Assembly (NCBI RefSeq): GCF_003121625.1
Contig: NZ_QDDJ01000012.1
Span: forward strand, 105,084 to 169,083
Source: Ornithinimicrobium cavernae
GTDB taxonomy: Bacteria > Actinomycetota > Actinomycetes > Actinomycetales > Dermatophilaceae
Direction of reading: 5' to 3'
Length of the DNA: 64,000 nt
In this document: positions 40,383 to 47,594 of the stretch, in pieces
Position numbering within the stretch: position 1 is the first letter of the stretch
Layout of the letters: every line of letters begins with the position of its first letter
Notes under the pieces: model-generated
Told to the model about the DNA's origin: nothing
Databases searched by the model: none
What the model saw: the letters and a program-made list of their open reading frames with translations, nothing else
Made by a program: the position numbers and the translations under genes

Positions 40383-41173
40383 ACCGCTCTCATCGTCAGG
40401 CCGCCGTCGACCGGCAGGCACACTCCGTTGACATACGCCGCCTCGTCCGAGGCGAGGAACAGCGCCGCGTTGGCGACGTCCCAGGGTGTGCCCATCCTGC
40501 CAGGCGGGCAGGCGGCGTGGCGCACGGCCAGCAGCTCCTCGATGGAGTCCGCCTGCGAGTGCAGCTGGGCGCGCACCAGCGGCGTGTCGATGAAGCCGGG
40601 CGCGACCGAGTTGGCGCGGACGCCGTGCGCGGCGTTGCGCAGCGCGATGGACACCGTGAGCTGGTTCACCGCGGCCTTGGCCGCCATGTAGGCCGGGTAG
40701 TCGTAGCCGACGTCGCGCAGGGAGGCGACCGAGGAGATGTTGACGATCGCCCCACCACCGCGCTCGATCATCGACGGCAGGACGTACTTGGTGGTCAGCA
40801 GCACCGAGTCGACGTTGACCGCGAAGGCCTTGTGCCAGGCCTCGAGCGAGATCTCGGTGGGCCCACCCAGGAAGGTGGCACCGACATTGTTGTGCAGTAT
40901 GTCGATCGGCCCGAGAGCGGACACGGCGCCGGACACGGCGCTCGCCACCTGCGCCTCGTCGGTCACGTCGGCGGAGAGCGCGACGGCACGGCCGCCCTCC
41001 TGCTCGATCATCGCGACGGTGGCCTGCGCGGCCTCCAGAGCGATGTCGACGCACCCGACGAGGGCGCCCTCCCGGGCGTAGGTCACCGCGGCCGCCTGTC
41101 CGTTGCTGACCCCGTCGCCGACGGATCCGGCACCGACGACGAGGGCGACCCGTCCCTCCACACGTCCGGTCAT
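40379..41173 (-). CDS. Short-chain dehydrogenase/reductase
   Basis: A 264-residue SDR. The cofactor loop is unusual, VVGAGSVGDGVSNGQAAAVTYA, with several residues more than the classical TGxxxGxG. ILHNNVGAT replaces NNAG, and SSVASLRDVGYDYPAYMAAKAAV carries the catalytic Ser and YxxxK. VAPGFIDTPLV and CLPVDGGLTM are standard. It would oxidise or reduce a hydroxyacyl intermediate of the operon's pathway. Its ATG shares one base with the PPC gene stop (TGATG) and its end overlaps the gamma-CA gene by 4 nt. Confidence 0.82.
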   Translation of the reverse strand: MTGRVEGRVALVVGAGSVGDGVSNGQAAAVTYAREGALVGCVDIALEAAQATVAMIEQEGGRAVALSADVTDEAQVASAVSGAVSALGPIDILHNNVGATFLGGPTEISLEAWHKAFAVNVDSVLLTTKYVLPSMIERGGGAIVNISSVASLRDVGYDYPAYMAAKAAVNQLTVSIALRNAAHGVRANSVAPGFIDTPLVRAQLHSQADSIEELLAVRHAACPPGRMGTPWDVANAALFLASDEAAYVNGVCLPVDGGLTMRAV

Positions 41174-42093
41174 CAGAGGACCTCCTCCACATAGAGCTCG
41201 AAGGTGACCGCCACGGGGTTCTCCCCGAGGGCGATCACACCGTTGTGCACCTCGCTGTAGATGTCGACCAGGGTCCCCTGGAGCTCCACGACGGGCTCCG
41301 GGCCGCTGAGGTCGGCGCCGCCGAGCAGCTGCGTGTACTCGACCGCCGGCCAGGCGACCTCGTGGACCTCGCCGTCCTCGGCGAGCAGCCGGGCACCGAC
41401 GGTGCTGCCCAGGCTCGCCCGGACGCGGGCGCGCCCGAACCCGGCCTCACGGCATACCCGCAGGACTGCCTCGTCGAGGTAGACCCCCGGCAGGACCCGC
41501 GAGATGACTGCGCGGGGTGCGTCGGCCGGCACGTCCAGGGCGGGCCCGGTGTACGGCCGCGGGGTGAAGGCCGGCATGCCGGTCTCCGGGTCGTCGGCGC
41601 TGACCTGCTCGGCCCCCGGGAGCGCCCGCAGCACGACCTCGATCGGGACGTCCCCGACCCGGGCGTCGGGCAGCAGGTGTCCGCCCCGCAGTCGTCCGCG
41701 GGCGTCCAGCCAGGCCGCGTGGGTGTGGGTGAACCGCTCACCGAACCGGTGACCCACCGTCCCGGACCCGCTCAGCACCATAGCGGGCCCCGGGGCGACG
41801 TGCGGCTCGCTGAAGGACACCGGCTGGGCAGGGTCCTCGCTGATGGCCGGGTAGACGAACGGCAGGTGCCCGAAGGTCCCCGTGCCGAGCTCGACGCTCG
41901 CGGCCTGCGCGCCCGTCGGCTCCAGCAGCGCCCACAGCGCGTCGGTCAGCAGCTCACCAGCGGCCAGCTCACCACGGACCACGACCACCGGGCTGGGCAC
42001 CGAGGCCAGCCGCTGAGCCGGGGCCGGCCCCGTGTAGACCAGCGGCTCTCCCGCACGGCCGGTGACGGTCGTGGCCGAGGTGGCACGCGTCAT
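41173..42093 (-). CDS. Tandem PPC (DUF296) domain protein
   Basis: A 306-residue protein with two PPC/DUF296 domains. In the first (about residues 20-180) VELGTGTFGHLPFVYP, VLSGSGTVGHRFGERFTHTHAAWLDARGRLRGGHLLPDARVGDVPIEVVLRAL has the family HxH and GGHL metal-site pattern. The second (about 190-306, AVISRVLPGVYLDEAVLRVCREAGFGRARVRASLGS to VTFELYVEEVL) keeps the fold but has lost those histidines. Plant PPC proteins bind DNA; bacterial ones are uncharacterised trimers. This one lies in the middle of a CoA-ligase/SDR operon with overlaps at both ends, so an enzymatic or metabolite-binding role in that pathway is likely. Function unknown. Confidence 0.7.
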   Translation of the reverse strand: MTRATSATTVTGRAGEPLVYTGPAPAQRLASVPSPVVVVRGELAAGELLTDALWALLEPTGAQAASVELGTGTFGHLPFVYPAISEDPAQPVSFSEPHVAPGPAMVLSGSGTVGHRFGERFTHTHAAWLDARGRLRGGHLLPDARVGDVPIEVVLRALPGAEQVSADDPETGMPAFTPRPYTGPALDVPADAPRAVISRVLPGVYLDEAVLRVCREAGFGRARVRASLGSTVGARLLAEDGEVHEVAWPAVEYTQLLGGADLSGPEPVVELQGTLVDIYSEVHNGVIALGENPVAVTFELYVEEVL

Positions 42094-43730
42094 ACGGCGC
42101 CGTCCTGCCCGAGCAGCGTCTCCCGGATGGTGCGCTTGACGATCTTGCCGTACCCCGACTTGGGCATGGTCTCCCAGAAGACGAACGTCTTCGGCATCTT
42201 GTAGCGCGCCATGAGCGGCTCGAGGAAGGCCCGGAGCTCGGCCTCGTCGACCTGCGCACCGGCCTTCGGCACGCAGACGGCGACACCGACCTCGCCCCAC
42301 TTGGGGTCGGGCAGGCCCAGGACCGCGCACTCCCCCACCGCCGGGTGCTTGAGCAGCTTCTCCTCGATCTCCCGGGGGTAGATGTTGGAGCCGCCGCTGA
42401 TGAACATGTCGGACGCGCGGCCGGTGACGTAGAGGAACCCCTCCTCGTCCAGCATGCCCAGGTCGCCCGTGCGGAACCAGCCGTCCCGGAACGCCTCGGC
42501 GTTGGCCGTGTCGTTGTTGAGGTAGCCGGCGAACACCGCGGGGCCGGCGACACAGATCTCGCCCTGCTCGCGGGTCGCGACCTCCGTGCCGTCCTCGGCG
42601 CGGATGCTGATCTCCATGCCGGTCCGGGGGTAGCCACAGGTGCCGAACTCCACGCCCTCCGGTGACGGACGCCCGTGCAGGTGCGGCGGCAGCACCGTGA
42701 TGTTGCCGGTCACCTCGCCGAGCCCGTAGTACTGCACCAGCACCTCGCCGAGCACCGCCCGGGCGTGGTCGCGGTCGGCCGTGTACATCGGCGCACCGGC
42801 GTAGATCACGTAGCGCAGCGACGAGTGGTCGTACCTGGTGGCCTCGGGTGCCTCCGCGAGCGTCTTGAGGATGGTCGGCACGGTGAACATGTTGGTCACC
42901 CGCTCGCGCTCGACCAGCGACCACAGCTCGTCGGTGTCCATGCTCGAGGATGTCGGCAGCACGGTCTTGGCGGCCCGCGCCACCTGTGCGGCGTGGTGGA
43001 TCCCGGCCCCGTGCGACAGCGGCGCCACGACGAGGTGGGCGTCCTCCTCAGTCGTGCCGGGCATCAGGTCGCACAGGTGGTTGGTGAGCACGAAGCCCAT
43101 CTGGTCGTGCGTCAGCACGGCGGCCTTGGGCCGCCCGCTGGTGCCGGAGGTGAAGAAGTACCAGGCGTGGTCTCCGGGGAGCAGATCGGGGACGGTCGGC
43201 TCTCCACCGGCCGGTATGCCGGCAATCGCCCGCTCCTGTCCCTCACCTGCCCCGATCCACCAGGTCCCGGCGGTCAGGTCGACCTCGGCGCCGACGGCCG
43301 CGGCGTGGTCGGCGTAGTCCACGTGGCAGATGAGGGCCTTGGGACGGCACAGGTCGGCCAGGCCGGCCGCCTCACCGGCTGTGAGCCGGAAGTTCGTGGG
43401 CGCGAAGACCGCGCCGATGCGCCACGTGGCGTACATGACCTGGATCAGCTCGATGTGGTTGGGCGAGTGCACGAGCACCACGTCCCCGCGGCCGATGCCG
43501 CCGGCCTGGAGCTCGGCGCCGAGGTCATCGACCATCCGGTCCAGCTGCGCCCAGCTGATCCGGGTCTCCCCGTGCACGACCGCGTCACGGTCGGGGAAGC
43601 GCCTCGCGTTGTGGCGCAGGGCCTGCGCCAGGCTGACGGCCCGCACCTGCGGGCGTGACGACGCCGCCGGGGCGAGCTCTGCGAACGGCACCGGCTGGCT
43701 GGCCCGCACCTCCTGGACAGGGGCGCTCAC
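42090..43730 (-). CDS. Acyl-CoA synthetase (AMP-forming), second copy
   Basis: A 546-residue adenylate-forming ligase distinct from the one at 32.2 kb. Motifs: YFFTSGTSGRPKAAVLTH, QYYGLGEVTGNITVL (GE instead of the usual TE), WFRTGDLGMLDEEGFLYVTGRASDMFISGGSNIYPREIEEKL and the terminal Lys in KSGYGKIVKRTI. Full length for the family. It would make the CoA ester that the thiolase and SDR process. GTG 43730 overlaps the thiolase stop (GTGA) and its end overlaps the PPC gene (ATGA). Likely substrates: medium-chain, aryl or branched acids. Confidence 0.86.
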   Translation of the reverse strand: MSAPVQEVRASQPVPFAELAPAASSRPQVRAVSLAQALRHNARRFPDRDAVVHGETRISWAQLDRMVDDLGAELQAGGIGRGDVVLVHSPNHIELIQVMYATWRIGAVFAPTNFRLTAGEAAGLADLCRPKALICHVDYADHAAAVGAEVDLTAGTWWIGAGEGQERAIAGIPAGGEPTVPDLLPGDHAWYFFTSGTSGRPKAAVLTHDQMGFVLTNHLCDLMPGTTEEDAHLVVAPLSHGAGIHHAAQVARAAKTVLPTSSSMDTDELWSLVERERVTNMFTVPTILKTLAEAPEATRYDHSSLRYVIYAGAPMYTADRDHARAVLGEVLVQYYGLGEVTGNITVLPPHLHGRPSPEGVEFGTCGYPRTGMEISIRAEDGTEVATREQGEICVAGPAVFAGYLNNDTANAEAFRDGWFRTGDLGMLDEEGFLYVTGRASDMFISGGSNIYPREIEEKLLKHPAVGECAVLGLPDPKWGEVGVAVCVPKAGAQVDEAELRAFLEPLMARYKMPKTFVFWETMPKSGYGKIVKRTIRETLLGQDGAV

Positions 43731-44899
43731 TTGGCGCGCTCCAGCACCGAGAAGTAGTTGGCGACGGCGGCACCGCCCATGTTGAAGACACCGGCGACGT
43801 CCGCGTCCGCGATCTGCATGTCGCCGGCCTCGCCGACCAGCTGCATGGCGGCCATGATGTGCTGGCTGACGCCGGTGGCGCCGATGGGGTGCCCCTTGGA
43901 CTTGAGCCCACCGGACGGGTTGACCGGCAGGTCACCGTCCCGGGTCGTGCGGCCGCTCTCGATGGCGGTGGCACCCTTGCCCGGCTCGGCCAGACCGAAG
44001 GCCTCGTACTCCAGCAGCTCGGCGACGGTGAAGCAGTCGTGCGTCTCCAGCAGGGACAGGTCCTCCAGCGTGGTGCCGGCCTCGGCCATCGCGCGCGTGA
44101 AGGCGTCCTTCGCGCCGACGAACTCCAGCACGTCGGCGCGCCGGCTCAGCGGGAGGTAGTCGTTGGCGTTCGCCCGTCCGCGGAAGGTGATGGCCCGGGG
44201 GGCGGAGTCGACGAGGTCTGCGGAGGTGATGACGAGTGCGGCGGCGCCGTCGGAGACCATCGAGCAGTCCGTGCGGCGCAGGGGGCCGGCGACCTGCGGG
44301 TTCTTGTCGGAGACCGTGTTGCAGAACTCGAAGCCGAAGTCCTTGCGCAGGTGCGCGTAGGGGTTGTCGATGCCGTTGGCGTGGTTCTTGGCGGCGATAC
44401 GGGCCAGGGTGTCGCCGTGGTCGCCGTAGCGGGCGAAGTACTCCTCGGCGATCTGCCCGAAGATGCCCGCGAAGCTCCCGGCCTGCTCCTCCTCGGCGCG
44501 GTAGGACGCGTGGAGCAGGGCGTTGTTCACCACCTCGTGCGGCGACGCGGTCATCTTCTCCGCCCCCGCCACCAGGGCGACCTTGCCGCGGCCCGACTGC
44601 ACGAAGTCGAGGGCCGCGTAGAGGGCGGCCGAGCCGGTGGCGCAGGCGTTCTCCAGACGCACCGACGGCACCCGGCCCAGCGACGGCTGACCCACACCCA
44701 CGAGCCCGGCCTCGAAGCCCTGCTGGGAGAAGCCTGCGTTGAAGACGCCGACGAAGATGCCGTCCAGGTCTGCCGGGTCCACCTCGGCGTGCTCCAGCGC
44801 CTGCGCCGTCACCCCCGCCAGGAGCGTCTCCACGTCCGGTTCCTGCGACTTGCCGAACTGGCTGTGTGCCCAACCGGTGATCACGGGTGATGCGTTCAA
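43727..44899 (-). CDS. Thiolase (SCP-x / acetyl-CoA acetyltransferase-like)
   Basis: A 390-residue thiolase. Cys86 in RLENACATGSAALYAAL is the acyl-accepting nucleophile; LLETHDCFTVAELLEYEAFGL and NPSGGLKSKGHPIGATGVSQ hold the His and remaining active-site residues in the form seen in SCP-x-type, sterol and side-chain thiolases rather than biosynthetic PhaA. It would cleave a beta-ketoacyl-CoA to acetyl- or propionyl-CoA and a shortened acyl-CoA. The start is TTG 44899: AGGAGG lies 5 nt upstream and TTGA overlaps the IclR stop, a rare initiation codon here. Confidence 0.85.
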   Translation of the reverse strand: MNASPVITGWAHSQFGKSQEPDVETLLAGVTAQALEHAEVDPADLDGIFVGVFNAGFSQQGFEAGLVGVGQPSLGRVPSVRLENACATGSAALYAALDFVQSGRGKVALVAGAEKMTASPHEVVNNALLHASYRAEEEQAGSFAGIFGQIAEEYFARYGDHGDTLARIAAKNHANGIDNPYAHLRKDFGFEFCNTVSDKNPQVAGPLRRTDCSMVSDGAAALVITSADLVDSAPRAITFRGRANANDYLPLSRRADVLEFVGAKDAFTRAMAEAGTTLEDLSLLETHDCFTVAELLEYEAFGLAEPGKGATAIESGRTTRDGDLPVNPSGGLKSKGHPIGATGVSQHIMAAMQLVGEAGDMQIADADVAGVFNMGGAAVANYFSVLERAK

Positions 44900-45747
44900 G
44901 AGGTCCTCCTCGGAGCCTGTGCGTGCGGGGTCACCGGTCCGGTGCCCTCGTCGTTCTGCTGGTTGGCGAGGGAGGCCTCGATGACCGAGGCCTCCTTCTT
45001 CATGACCGCCACGAGCTCGTCGCGGCGTGCGCCGCTGAGTCGCGGCTCGATGCTGGCGACCGACAGCGCCGCCGTCGGTCCGCGTCCGGGGACGTTGATG
45101 ATGACCGCGACCGCCCACGAGCCGGGCGCCACCAGGCCCTCGTTGAGGGCGTAACCCTCACGGCGGGTCCGGTCGACCACGTTGCGCAGCAGGTCCGCCG
45201 AGATGCGGGGATAGCGGCGGCTCATGATCTCGTCGTTGACGTCGATGACCTGCTCGACCTCGTCGTCCTCGAGCGCGGCGAGGATGGCCAGGCTCCCGGC
45301 GCCCACCCCCAGGGGGTGCCGGTCGCCGACCGCGAGAGCGTTGTTGCGGATCTCCCCGAACCCCTCCTCGCGGCGGGCACACACCGAGAACGACCCCTGT
45401 CGCACGGTGAGGAAGGTGGTGTCCTCGGAGAGCTCGGCGATCCGGACCAGGCTCGGGCTCGCGGTGCGGATGAGCGGGTCGGTGCGCTCGCCGGCCAGCT
45501 CGCCCAGGATCTGCGACTGCAGGCCGAGCCGGTAGCGCCCGGAGGGCTCGATGCGCTCGGCGTAGCCCAGCTGCACCAGGGCGTTGAGGACGCGGTGGAC
45601 GCTCGCCTTGGGGCGGCCGCTGACGTGCGCGAGGTCGGCCAGAGTGACGCCGTCGGGCCGGTCACGGGCCATGACACCGAGCAGGTTGAGCAGGGTCAGG
45701 GCGCGGTGGATGCTCTGGGCACCGGAGCCGGCAGCGGACTCGTCCAT
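44896..45747 (-). CDS. IclR-family transcriptional regulator
   Basis: A 283-residue regulator. The winged helix is at about 12-72 (SIHRALTLLNLLGVMARDRPDGVTLADLAHVSGRPKASVHRVLNALVQLGYAERI) and the IclR effector (GAF-like) domain follows (FLTVRQGSFSVCARREEGFGEIRNNALAVGDRHPLGVGAGSLAILAALEDDEVEQVI). It leads the thiolase operon and is divergent from the TRAP operon, so it probably controls both. A 23-bp palindrome lies 10-32 bases upstream of its ATG, well placed for autoregulation. The ligand is likely an aromatic or organic acid; not determinable here. Confidence 0.87.
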   Translation of the reverse strand: MDESAAGSGAQSIHRALTLLNLLGVMARDRPDGVTLADLAHVSGRPKASVHRVLNALVQLGYAERIEPSGRYRLGLQSQILGELAGERTDPLIRTASPSLVRIAELSEDTTFLTVRQGSFSVCARREEGFGEIRNNALAVGDRHPLGVGAGSLAILAALEDDEVEQVIDVNDEIMSRRYPRISADLLRNVVDRTRREGYALNEGLVAPGSWAVAVIINVPGRGPTAALSVASIEPRLSGARRDELVAVMKKEASVIEASLANQQNDEGTGPVTPHAQAPRRTS

Positions 45748-45756
45748 GGCATGAGC

Positions 45757-45779
45757 GACGTTCCACGTTGCAGAACGTC
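45757..45779. promoter_or_regulatory. IclR-type operator palindrome
   Basis: GACGTTC and GAACGTC form perfect 7-base arms around a 9-base centre (CACGTTGCA), starting 10 bases upstream of the iclR ATG. On the minus strand a GATACT box, a possible -10, precedes it directly. The remaining divergent gap (to 46073) holds a second imperfect palindrome at 45878-45898 and no coding sequence. Confidence 0.6.
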
Positions 45780-45877
45780 TCAGTATCTGGCCTCTGTCAC
45801 GGACTCGGTCCAGTGGGTCAACAGCCGCATCATCGCGCATAGATGCAGTATGCAGACCGCGACCTAAGACGTAAAGT

Positions 45878-45898
45878 CCGGACCACATAGTGGACCGG
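45878..45898. promoter_or_regulatory. Imperfect palindrome in the iclR/TRAP divergent region
   Basis: Arms CCGGACCAC and GTGGACCGG flank ATA; eight of nine positions pair. It lies about 175 bases upstream of the dctP start and is a candidate binding site for the IclR regulator or another activator of the TRAP operon. Confidence 0.45.
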
Positions 45899-46073
45899 CA
45901 ATATTGCGAATCAAGGGGTGGAACGTTGACACGGCCCCCGTCGGCCGCGCAACATCGACCAGTGGACACGACGGGGTGCCTCTCGAGGACTCCCGCCGGT
46001 GCCAACCCCACGGCGCACAGCAGCGCCACGCACTGGGCGCAGAGCGGCGTCCCCTTACGGCAGGAGAACACTC

Positions 46074-47090
46074 GTGAAAGCACGCAACACCCTGGGCCTG
46101 ATGTCGGTGGTCCTCGCGTCCGGTCTCGTCCTCACCGCCTGCGGCGGGGGCGACGGCGCCAGCGCCGACGGCGAGACCTATGAATGGGACTTCACCGTCA
46201 CGACCGGCAACACGTCCACCTGGTTCGAGGGCGCCGAGCTCTTCGCCGACCAGGTCGAGGAGAAGTCCGGCGGGCGCATGAAGGTCAACATCTTCCCCAA
46301 CGAGCAGCTCTCCAACGGCAACACCGTGGCCGGGCTGGAGCAGCTGATGAACGGCGAGAAGGACCTCTCGTTCAACTCGACGATCATCTACGCCAGCATC
46401 GACCCCAAGTTCGGCGCCGTGAACGCACCGTTCCTCTACACCGACCTCGAGCAGGCCCGCGCCACGCTGGAGGCCACCGGGATCGAGGCCTACAAGGAGG
46501 CCTCGGCCGAGCACGGCGTGCAGCTCCTCGCCATGGGTGAGAGCGGCTTCCGCCAGCTGACCAACAGCCGCGGCCCCGTGCGCACCCCCGAGGACCTGAA
46601 GGCCCTCAAGATCCGCATTCCCGGCATCGGCCTGTTCGACGACATCTACAAGCAGCTGGGTGCCAACCCGACCACGATGACCTTCTCCGAGGTGTTCACC
46701 TCGCTGCAGCAGGGCACGATCGATGGCCAGGAGAACCCGATCGACATCATCTACACCTCCGGCCTCAACGAGGTCCAGGACCACCTGACGGTGTGGAACT
46801 ACGTCTACGACCCGCTGATCCTCGGGATGAACAAGGACGTCTACGACTCCATGTCCCCTGAGGACCAGGCCATCGTGGAGGAGGCTGCCAAGGCCGCCGC
46901 GGAGCTCCAGATCACGAACAACCGGGAGAAGGAGGACGGCGAGCTGGAGGAGCTGCGCTCCAGCATGGAGGTCATCGAGCTGACCGAGGAAGAGGCCACG
47001 GCCTTCCGCGAGGCGATGAACCCCGTCTACGAGCAGTACCAGGACATCTGGGGCGAGGACCTCGCCACGGCAGTCACCCCGGAGGGCTGA
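46074..47090 (+). CDS. dctP: TRAP transporter solute-binding lipoprotein (DctP family)
   Basis: A 338-residue extracytoplasmic binding protein. The signal peptide NTLGLMSVVLASGLVLTAC ends in a lipobox, so it is membrane-tethered, as expected in a Gram-positive. The DctP fold follows: TGNTSTWFEGAELFADQVEEKSGGRMKVNIFPNEQLSNGNTVAGLEQLMNGEKD, then GESGFRQLTNSRGPVRTPEDLKALKIRIPG with the Arg that binds the ligand carboxylate, and FSEVFTSLQQGTIDGQENPIDIIYTSGLNEVQDHLT. It delivers an organic acid to DctQM. AGGAGA lies 7 nt before GTG 46074. It opens a five-gene plus-strand operon. Confidence 0.88.
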   Translation: MKARNTLGLMSVVLASGLVLTACGGGDGASADGETYEWDFTVTTGNTSTWFEGAELFADQVEEKSGGRMKVNIFPNEQLSNGNTVAGLEQLMNGEKDLSFNSTIIYASIDPKFGAVNAPFLYTDLEQARATLEATGIEAYKEASAEHGVQLLAMGESGFRQLTNSRGPVRTPEDLKALKIRIPGIGLFDDIYKQLGANPTTMTFSEVFTSLQQGTIDGQENPIDIIYTSGLNEVQDHLTVWNYVYDPLILGMNKDVYDSMSPEDQAIVEEAAKAAAELQITNNREKEDGELEELRSSMEVIELTEEEATAFREAMNPVYEQYQDIWGEDLATAVTPEG

Positions 47091-47093
47091 GGC

Positions 47094-47594
47094 GTGGACC
47101 GCGCACTGTCGGCGGTCGAGAACGGGTTGACGGCGCTGGCGTTCGCCACGATCACCTCCGTGGCGTTCCTCAACGTCGTGACCCGCTACTTCCTGGACGC
47201 CTCCCTGGCCTTCACCACCGAGGTCACCATCAACGTCGCGGTGTGGCTGACCATGCTGGGTGCCGTCATCGGCATCCGGGAGGGCAGCCACCTGGGGTTC
47301 AGCCTGTTGCAGGAGAAGCTGCGCGGCCGGGCCCAGCAGGTCCTCACCGTGCTCATCGGCGTGGCCATCATCCTGTTCTTCCTCATCCTGGCCCGCTACG
47401 GGTGGGACCAGGTGGCCTCCCAGCTGCAGAGCGGCCGGGCCACCCCGGCGATGCGGATGCCCCAGTGGGTGTTCACCCTGGCCCTGCCGGTCGGCTCGGT
47501 ACTGGGCATCCTGCGCACCGTGCAGGTGACGGTGCGCGGTCTGCGGGGCCAGTCCACCGGTGAGGGACTGACCCAGGGGCAGGCGATCGCATGA
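47094..47594 (+). CDS. dctQ: TRAP transporter small permease (DctQ family)
   Basis: A 166-residue protein with four membrane helices (around residues 10-30, 40-60, 82-104 and 122-140) and the family pattern FLNVVTRYFLDASLAFTTEVTINVAVWLTMLGAVIGIREGSHLGFSLL. It forms the transporter with DctM. GTG 47094 follows the dctP stop by 3 bases, with GGAGG inside the end of dctP, and its own end overlaps dctM by ATGA. Confidence 0.86.
   Translation: MDRALSAVENGLTALAFATITSVAFLNVVTRYFLDASLAFTTEVTINVAVWLTMLGAVIGIREGSHLGFSLLQEKLRGRAQQVLTVLIGVAIILFFLILARYGWDQVASQLQSGRATPAMRMPQWVFTLALPVGSVLGILRTVQVTVRGLRGQSTGEGLTQGQAIA

Noticed and set aside
45878..45898. A tRNA-like or riboswitch structure in the iclR/dctP gap
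   Set aside because: Only one simple imperfect palindrome is present, with no conserved multi-stem pattern; it is better taken as a protein-binding site.
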